From: Pandoraea anhela
GTDB lineage: Bacteria; Pseudomonadota; Gammaproteobacteria; Burkholderiales; Burkholderiaceae
DNA length: 64,000 bases
NCBI RefSeq assembly: GCF_902459655.1
Contig: NZ_CABPSB010000008.1
Location: forward strand, 186,001-250,000
Direction: 5' to 3'
Shown here: positions 49,531-57,900 of the stretch, one piece after another
How the letters are laid out: each line of letters starts with the position of its first letter
How positions within the stretch are numbered: the stretch's first letter is position 1
Translations under genes and position numbers: made by a program
Notes under the pieces: generated by a model
What the model saw: the letters and a program-made list of their open reading frames with translations, nothing else
Databases searched by the model: none
What the model was told of the DNA's origin: nothing

Positions 49531-50400
49531 CTACGCGGCTGTCTTCAGGCCCGGAGTCGAATTGACCGGGTCGGCGCCGGCCACTGCAAACGATATTGCT
49601 ACCGGATTCATGCTGTCGACCATCGAGGACGGCATCAGAATGGTGGCGCCTCGCTCCTTGGTCGTCTCGTAGATGATATTCATGGCGCGTAGTTGCAATG
49701 CCTGCGGATGGCCTTCGTAAATTGCCGCAGCCTCTACAAATTTCGCCGCAACGATAGCCTCTGCAGAGCCGAGAATCATGCGAGCCTGCTTTTCGCGCTC
49801 AGCCTGAGCCTGCCTCGACATGGCGTCCTGGAGGGCGACTGGAATGGCGACATCGCGAACCTCCACGGACATCACCGCAATCCCCCACGCGGCGGTCTTG
49901 GCGCCGATCTCTTCGCGCAGTTGTTCGTCCGATGCCTTCCGATCGGAAAGCAGGGTCGAAAGCATCGACGCGCCGATCATCTCGCGCAAGGATGTCTGAG
50001 ACACCCGGTCGATCGCCTGCCGGTAATCCGTGATTGCCAACGCGGCCTTCTCTGCATCGTTGACGTGCCAGAAGATGATCGCATCGACGTTGACCGGCAC
50101 CGTGTCTTTGGTCAACGCCTGCTCGGCGTTGAATGCAGTGGTTTGAATGCGTTCGTCGATCACGGCCGTGACGCTATCGATGACCGGTAGAATCATGAAC
50201 AGTCCCGGGCCCTTCGCGCTTTGCAGCTTACCGGCGCGCAGAATCACGAACTTCTGCCACGCGTTAGCCATCTTCAACGTCGAGCCGAGCAATACGGCGG
50301 CGACGAGAAAGCATGGTGCAAGGTACGGACTGATGTAGACGCCGGCTACCGCGCCCGCGAGAAGAAGCACCAGTACCAGAAAGGAAGTGATGGAATTCAT
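49531..50400 (-). CDS. Slipin/SPFH band-7 membrane protein
   Basis: This 289-residue protein has an N-terminal membrane hairpin (FLVLVLLLAGAVAGVYISPYLAPCFLVAAVLLG) and an SPFH domain (VILRAGKLQSAKGPGLFMILPVIDSV ... VNVDAIIFWHVNDAEKAALAITDYR), followed by a helical tail. Slipins organise membrane microdomains. AGGAG lies eight bases before the ATG at 50400. A shared palindrome lies 141 bp upstream. Confidence 0.88.
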   Translation of the reverse strand: MNSITSFLVLVLLLAGAVAGVYISPYLAPCFLVAAVLLGSTLKMANAWQKFVILRAGKLQSAKGPGLFMILPVIDSVTAVIDERIQTTAFNAEQALTKDTVPVNVDAIIFWHVNDAEKAALAITDYRQAIDRVSQTSLREMIGASMLSTLLSDRKASDEQLREEIGAKTAAWGIAVMSVEVRDVAIPVALQDAMSRQAQAEREKQARMILGSAEAIVAAKFVEAAAIYEGHPQALQLRAMNIIYETTKERGATILMPSSMVDSMNPVAISFAVAGADPVNSTPGLKTAA

Positions 50401-50540
50401 GGTGAGGGCTCCTGTACCTTCAGACACGTGCACTGTCTGCACGTAAGACAAACCGGGCCTACCTGACCAGGCAGCCCACGTAATGCATGACTCATAGTCG
50501 CTTTGGGCGCCCAATCTAACGTCCTGGAGAGCGAATTTCG

Positions 50541-50554
50541 GTCCGCTGGCGTAC
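50541..50554. promoter_or_regulatory. GTNCG-N4-CGNAC site upstream of the slipin gene
   Basis: GTCCG-CTGG-CGTAC, between the slipin start and the end of the two-domain PRC-barrel gene. Confidence 0.6.
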
Positions 50555-50591
50555 CGAGATGCCCCGCATGTGGGCGCTTGATGCCACGGCC

Positions 50592-51410
50592 CTAAATATC
50601 GTCTTGCTTGTGAGCCGTCGGATCGTCCCGGTAGCCCGCGCGACCGTAGTGGTTATGGATGCTGATCTCCTGCTGCCGATTGAGCCGGGCTTTGCCATCG
50701 TAGGGCGGTGCGGCTTTCACCGCTTCGCGCGTCAGTGCCAGCGACACCGTCGCGTCCAGCCAGTTCATATGCTCAATCACCTTCACGGGGACGGCCACCA
50801 GATGGCCCATCCACCAATTGCTGGTGTTGACGACGAGGTAGCGCAGCGCCCATGTGTGGACGTCCACGAGCAACCCTTCGACGTGTCCAATGTCCCCGTT
50901 GCTGGCATGGATGTGATAGTTGGTCACCGCATCCGCGCTTCGCAAATGCGGATCGTGTCGCGGCAGATTCACCATTTCGTCATGGGAATGCGTCGCTTCT
51001 CGTGCGGTGCGAAAGGCATCCTGCTCGGACCGGCTGCCGCTGGCGAGCCCGCTCGGGAATGCGCCTTCTCCCCAAGCGTCCTCGCCGCCCCAGTAGTCGG
51101 GGTATCCGTAATACGCCAGATAGTCGGCTTCATGCTGACGCGAGACCGGCTTGTGCGTGTCGATGTCCGGGCTGTGCTTTACCTGATCCTTTGTGATCGT
51201 GACCGGAATGATTTCGTCGAGCCAGTCGCTCTGACCAATGGAAATCGGCGAAATCAATACCTGCCGATTCGCAAGCCACGTCCCGGTTTCCACTACGAGG
51301 TACCGAACGACCCACGCCTTGTCGTCGAAGTACAGATCTTTCACCAGACCGACATCACCGTCAGTCGCGCGGATGGTGCAGGCCTCCAGTTCGTCCAGGG
51401 TTCGTAACAT
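50592..51410 (-). CDS. Two-domain PRC-barrel protein
   Basis: This 272-residue protein has two PRC-barrels: residues 1-75 (CTIRATDGDVGLVKDLYFDDKAWVVRYLVVETGTWLANRQVLI) and about 165-240 (HIHASNGDIGHVEGLLVDVHTWALRYLVVNTSNWWMGHLVAVPV), joined by a Gly/Tyr-rich linker. The repeated pair of W-RYLVV suggests internal duplication. GGGAGG precedes the ATG. A shared palindrome lies 121 bp upstream. Confidence 0.85.
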   Translation of the reverse strand: MLRTLDELEACTIRATDGDVGLVKDLYFDDKAWVVRYLVVETGTWLANRQVLISPISIGQSDWLDEIIPVTITKDQVKHSPDIDTHKPVSRQHEADYLAYYGYPDYWGGEDAWGEGAFPSGLASGSRSEQDAFRTAREATHSHDEMVNLPRHDPHLRSADAVTNYHIHASNGDIGHVEGLLVDVHTWALRYLVVNTSNWWMGHLVAVPVKVIEHMNWLDATVSLALTREAVKAAPPYDGKARLNRQQEISIHNHYGRAGYRDDPTAHKQDDI

Positions 51411-51530
51411 GGCAAACCTCCCGTGAATCGCCTGTCAATGACGGCGTCCGCACGTACGCAAACGCTACGCGATGGAGACGATCGGATGCCGAAGTCGCCT
51501 TCACCCTACGTCAAAGTTTCTGGCGAGTCC

Positions 51531-51544
51531 GTTCGGTATCGAAC
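51531..51544. promoter_or_regulatory. GTNCG-N4-CGNAC site between PRC-barrel and glucan-synthase units
   Basis: GTTCG-GTAT-CGAAC, symmetric halves, 71 bp before the 51615 gene and 121 bp from the divergent PRC-barrel gene. Confidence 0.65.
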
Positions 51545-51614
51545 CGACGCGCTCGGGAAAAGCCGCGACCATCATTCGAGGCATATGCCGCGCATGTGCG
51601 AAGAGGAGTCGATC

Positions 51615-51947
51615 ATGAGAAAGGAACGGATACTGCTTCATGTCTACGGAGAACGTCAGGACGCAGTCTGGACATTGACGTGTCTGGATCTGTCGTTTTC
51701 CTCCAGCGCCACGGATCTGATGAGAGCCAAAGAATATGTCAGAGCCAATGCCCACGAGTACCTGCAGGGAAAAATGGTCGGTGAGAACGTCCAGTTCCCG
51801 GCAGTGCCGGTGAGCGGGCACGACGTTTCCCAGCGCAAGATGAAATACTGGCTGGCTCGAATCTGGCAGCACTTCGACCCGCGCACGCGAGACCACATTT
51901 ACGACGAGGTCGTCGGTCTGGATGACAAACACCCCGTGTTCTCCTGA
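51615..51947 (+). CDS. Hypothetical protein upstream of the glucan synthase
   Basis: This 110-residue protein (MRKERILLHVYGERQDAVWTLTCLDLSFSSSATDLMRAKEYVRANAHEYLQGK) is soluble and not recognised; the first half recalls HicB-like or DUF1902-type folds only loosely. GAGGAG lies seven bases before the ATG. It precedes the giant synthase gene by 27 bp and is probably co-transcribed. Confidence 0.65.
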   Translation: MRKERILLHVYGERQDAVWTLTCLDLSFSSSATDLMRAKEYVRANAHEYLQGKMVGENVQFPAVPVSGHDVSQRKMKYWLARIWQHFDPRTRDHIYDEVVGLDDKHPVFS

Positions 51948-51974
51948 TCGCCGTGCAACGCCGGAGACATCGGC

Positions 51975-54900
51975 ATGTGGAAACCGCCAGGAATGGATTA
52001 CTTTGTCGGAACTTCCCGGGGGACGAGCGACTTCGGGCCTCCGGAAACCCCGATTCGGGCTGAGTTGTTCAGCCGCGACCGGCTGGAACAGCATGCGCTC
52101 AGTCTGGCGCGTGCGCAGCAAATCGCCGTTCATCCGCCCCGCACACGAGCCCTGACCTCGCGCGCCGCCGACAACGAGCGCGTATTGCGCAAGTGCTATG
52201 ACGCAACGGCGCATGCGACCTTGCAGCGTCGCTCGATCACCCCGGCAGCGGAGTGGTTGCTGGATAACTTCCGCACCGTCTCCGACCAGTTCAGAGAAGT
52301 CCGGCACGACCTGAACACGAAGTCTTTCCGATCGTTGCCACGGCTGCTCGATGGCCCACTGCGTGGCCTGCCGCGTATCTATGGCGTGCTCTGGGCCTTC
52401 GTGGCGCACACAGACAGTCGTTTCGATCCTGCACTACTCACGTGCTTTTTGCTCGCCTATCAGAAGGTCGAGCCGCTAAGCATGGCGGAACTCTGGGCCA
52501 TGCCGCTCACCCTGCGCGCCGTGATGATCGAGAATCTCCGGCGCCTGTGCGGGCAAGTCACGCGAGCTCAGGTGAATCGTCAGGCCGCTGACCGATATGC
52601 GGACGATCTGCTCGCGCATAAGGCGTCTGCGTCCCCCGCTGCCGATGATGCACCGAAGGCCGCTGCAGCTGTCGTCGAGCCGTTCGAGCCGGCGTTTACG
52701 GTCCAGTTGATCCAGCGCCTGCGCTATCAGGACAGGTCTCTGCAATGGCTGAGCGACCAACTGGCGCAGCAAGGGCAATCGGCCGACGAAGTCGTACAGG
52801 CCGAACACGCCAGTCAGGCGGCGGCCAACATGAGCGTGCGCAATGTCATCACTAGCCTGCGCGACATGCGGGCATTCGATTGGCATCCGCTATTCGAGGA
52901 AGTCAGCCTGGTCGACGCGTATCTGCGCCAAAACGCCGGGTACGCGGAAATGGACTTTGCGACTCGAGACGGCTACCGGCACGAGATCGAGAAATTGGCG
53001 GCGAGATCCCGGTTGTCGGAGCTTGAGGTCACGCAGGCGCTGAATCTCCGAGCGGCGGCTGCGGCGGCGGGCACGGGCGATGCGACTGACGCCGAAGACA
53101 TGCCGCGTCGCACAGACCCGGGCTACTATCTTCTATCTTCCGGCCGCGGTGCCTTCGAGCGCGAGATTGCCTATCGTGTGCCGATCACCCATCGCTGGGG
53201 CCTGCATGATGCCCACCATCGCGCTGCGGCCTACATTCTCGGCGTTTGTCTGCTGAGTGGCCTGATCCTGGCGGTTCCAGTCTGGCTCAGCGCCATCGCG
53301 GGGGTGAGCATCACCGGTCTGGTGCTATTGGCCGTGTGCGGTCAGTTCCCGGCATCGGAACTTGCCGTTCTGCTCATCGAACGCACATTGACCCGATTCA
53401 TTCCTCCGCGTCATTTGCCACGCCTTGAGCTGGCCGACGGTATTACGCCTGAACTCAGCACCTTCGTTGTCGTGCCGATGATGCTGACGAACGAAGCGGA
53501 CATTGCTGCACAGGTCGCACAGTTGGAAGTGCACTATCTCGCGAATCCCAAGGGCGATGTCCGGTTTGCCCTGCTCTCCGATTGGCGCGATGCTGATGAG
53601 GAACACATCGAGAGCGACATGCCGCTGCTGGCAGCCGCCAGTGCGCGCATCGCGGCGCTGAATTCCCGCTATGCAGAGGGGACCTCCAACACGCCCCGCT
53701 TCTTCCTGTTCCATCGCAGGCGGCTTTGGAATGAAACGCAACGCAAATGGCTGGCATGGGAGCGCAAACGAGGCAAACTCCACGAGTTCAACCGGTTGCT
53801 TCGAGGTGCCACCGACACCTCGTTCATGACGATTGACGCACACGCGCCATGGGCACCTCCCGGCGTGCGGTACGTCATCACGCTCGACAGCGACACGCGT
53901 CTGCCGATTGACGCCGTGCGGCAGCTCGTCGGCACTGCGGCGCACCCACTGAACCGTCCTTACATCGATCCGGGCTCTCGGCGTGTGGTTGCCGGCTACG
54001 GCATCCTCCAACCGCGCATCACGCCAACATTGCCCACGATGAGCGAAGGAACCATTTATTCACGTCTGTTCTCAGGGCGCTATGGCATCGACCCCTATGC
54101 CGGCGCCGTGTCCGACGTATATCAGGATTTACTTGGCGAGGGCAGCTACGTTGGCAAAGGCCTGTACGACGTCGACGCTTTCGAGTCCTCGCTTGCGGGG
54201 CGAATTCCGGAGAACACGATTCTCAGTCATGACCTTTTCGAAGGCAATTTCGCCCGATGTGGATTGGTCACCGATATCGAGCTGTTCGAGGACTTCCCGT
54301 CCCATGCTCAGGTGGCTGCTGCGCGGCTGCACCGGTGGATCCGGGGCGACTGGCAGCTTTTGCCATGGATCGTCGGCAAGCGCGGCGGTGCGACTCCGGC
54401 CGCAGCGCGGTGGAAGATGCTCGACAATTTGCGCCGCTCCATTACCGCGCCCGCGGCGCTGGCCACGCTGGTGTGCGCGTGGACAGTCGCGCAGGCGCCT
54501 GTCGGGATCTGGTCGGCACTGGTGGTGCTTGCGATTTCCGCCCCAGCGCTATTTCTGATAGCGACAGGCCTGATCCCGTCACAGACCGGCATTTGGATGC
54601 CGAGCCACTGGCGCGCGGTTGGCCGCGACATGTGCAGCGGCGTCGAGCGAACCTTGATCTTGGCCTCGATGTTGGCCAACCACGCGTGGCTCGCCATCGA
54701 CGCCATCGCACGCACGCTGTTCAGGCTGACCGTCTCGCGACGTCGATTGCTCGAGTGGGTGACGGCGGCACAGGTCAAGCTGCACACCGCACGCTCGGTG
54801 GGCAACTTTCTCTGGTCGTTTCGCGGCGCCATCACGCTCACGGCGCTGTGCACGGCTATCGTTGCATGGCTCAGACCTGCAAGCCTCCCGTGGGCGGCCC

Positions 54901-57900
54901 CTTTTCTGATCCTCTGGAGTCTCTCTCCGTTTGTCGCCCAATGGATCAGCCGCCGGCCGGCCCCCACGCGCCCGTCCCTCGTCCTCACAGAGGATAACCC
55001 CGCCCTGCGAATGGCTGGCCGGCGTATCTGGCGCTTTTTTTCCACCTTTGTCGACGACGACAATCATCAGCTCCCGCCTGACAACTTCCAGGAAGACCCG
55101 CGCCCCGTGGTGGCGCATCGAAGTTCACCCACCAACTTCGGCCTCTATCTGCTGTCGGTGCTGTCTGCGCGCGACTTCGGCTGGATTGGCGTGACGGAGA
55201 CGCTAGAGCGCCTGGAGCGAACCCTTGGCACGATGTCGACGCTTGCGCGCTACCAGGGGCATTTTTTCAACTGGTACGACACCCGCGACCTCAGCGCGCT
55301 GGCCCCGCAATATGTGTCGAGCGTCGACAGCGGCAATTTGGCCGGCCATCTGCTCGTCGTCGCGAGCGCATGCGAAGACATTCCCCTTGAGCCGGTATTT
55401 TCCCGCGCGCAACTCGATGGAATTCTCGACACGGTCGCCCTGCTGCGCGACGCCATCGCCCACGAGAGCGATGACCGGAGAACGCTTACGGTGAATCGCA
55501 CTCACCTGTACGAAGAACTCGATGCGCTGGAACTCATGCTCCTCCAGCCGGCACCGTCCAAACCGGTCGATGTCATCGCTGACGCATCCGAAGGCTGGCG
55601 CCGGCGCTGGAATGCGATCGACCGGCTTGTGACCACCCTACTCGATCTCGCTCAGACATTCGTGAACGAACGCGGTGACGCGGCGCATAGCGAAGTGCTC
55701 TACTGGGTCGGCGCAATCCGTAGCGACGTGAAGAGTCACGTGCGTGATCTTGCGCCGGACGTGTCGCCTGAGGGCGAATCGCTTCATTACTTCACACTGT
55801 CACCTTTGCCTGGCGCGGACATCGTGAAACGGTTCGAAGCCGTTGCGACATTGGCGCGCCGTTTGTTCGACGAGATGGATTTCCGCTTCCTGTACGCGGC
55901 CGACAGACGCTTGTTCTCGATCGGCTATCGAGTGGCAGACGCCGAACTGGACAACTCATACTACGATCTACTCGCATCCGAAGCTCGCTTGACAAGCTTC
56001 ATCGCCATTGCCAAGGGCGATGTGCCGGCAACGCACTGGTTCCGGCTCGGGCGCATCATGACGCCTTACGGCAAGGCCGCGGTGCTGATGTCATGGTCCG
56101 GTTCGATGTTCGAGTACCTGATGCCGTCGCTCGTGATGGACTATCCGCATAGAAGCCTGCTGGATTCAACGTGCGAGCTTGCCGTGGCAAGTCAGATTGC
56201 GTATGGGAAGGCGCGGAATGTGCCATGGGGCATCTCCGAGTCAGCCTGCAACATACGCGACCGCGCGCTGACTTATCAATACTCGGATTTCGGGGTGCCC
56301 GAGTTGGCATTGAAGCGTGGGCTGGCGCGGTCTCTCGTGATCGCGCCCTACGCTACGGTGCTCGCCGCAATGTACGACTTGCCGCACGCCGTGGCCAACC
56401 TGAAGCGGCTCGATGGTGTTGGCGCTCGCGGTGTCTTCGGTTATTACGACGCCATTGACTACACCGCTTCGCGGCTACCGAAAAACTGTAACGCCGTTCC
56501 GGTTCGCACCTACATGGCCCATCATCAGGGCATGTCGCTGGTCGCGTTGACGAACGTGCTGTTCGGCGACGTCATGCGGCAACGCTTCCATCGTCAGCCC
56601 GTCGTGAGGGCCGCCGATTTGCTCTTGCATGAGGCGAACCCGCGCGAAATCAGCGCGGTGGATCTCGCGCCCGACATCGCGGACACGCCAACGGGTGTCG
56701 AGGCGATTGTGCCGGTCATGCGGCGATTCTATTCCGCAGGTCAGACCCCTCCCGCCACGCACTTGCTATCGAACGGCGAATATTCCGTCATGATCACTGC
56801 CGCCGGGTCTGGATACAGCCTATGCGGCAACGCTGCCGTGACCCGCTGGCGCGAGGACCTCACGTGCGACCTCTGGGGCAGCTATCTGTTTCTGCGGGAT
56901 ACGGCAAATGACGCTGTCTGGTCCGCGACCTTCCAGCCTGTGGACACCGAGCCAGACGCCTACGACGTGGCGTTCTCGGAGGATCGTGCAAGCATCGTCC
57001 GGCAGGAAGGCTCGCTTGTCTCGACGCTGGAAATCATAGTGTCGCCCGAAGACAACGCCGAAGTCCGTCGCCTGTCCATCACCAATGAGGGCGCGCTGAC
57101 GCGCGAAATTGAGGTCACTTCCTACGCCGAAGTCGTGCTGGCGCCGATGGCGAGCGACACGGCGCACCCTGCGTTTTCCAATCTGTTCGTCCAGACCGAA
57201 TACCTGCCGGAAGTGCAGGGTCTGCTCGCCATGCGCCGCCCTCGCGGTGGCACGGATACGCCCTTGTGGGCGGCGCATGTGCTGGCGCGCTCGCCGCATG
57301 GCGGCAACGTGGGCTATGAGACGGATCGGGCACGTTTCATCACGCGGGGGCGAACGATTCGCGACCCGTTGGCGGTGATGGACGGCCGTCCGCTGTCGAA
57401 TACGGTAGGCCCGGTACTGGATCCGATCTTCAGCCTGCGCACGCGCATTATCGTTGCTCCCGGTGGGACCGAGCATCTGGTGTTTTCTACGATGGTGGCG
57501 CCGAGCCGTGAGGCATTGCTCGATCTCACCGACAAATATCACGACCCGGCAAGCTTCCAACGCATCTCGACATTGGCGTGGACTCAGGGACAGGTCAATC
57601 TGCACTATCTGGGGATCACCGCCGATGACGCACAGCTCTTTCAGTTCATCGCCAACCGGGTGCTCTATGTGGACGCCGCTATGCGTGCTGCCGTCGAGGT
57701 GCTCAAACGCAACACGCTCAGTGCGCCATCGCTATGGCGATTTGGCATTTCCGGAGACCTGCCCATCGTACTGGTCCGGGTGGACGATCAGGACGACCGC
57801 GACATTGTCAGACAGTTGCTGCGTGCCCACGAATACTGGCAAGGCAAAGGCGTTCCGGTCGACCTCGTGATTCTTAATGAACGCAAGGTGTCTTATATCG

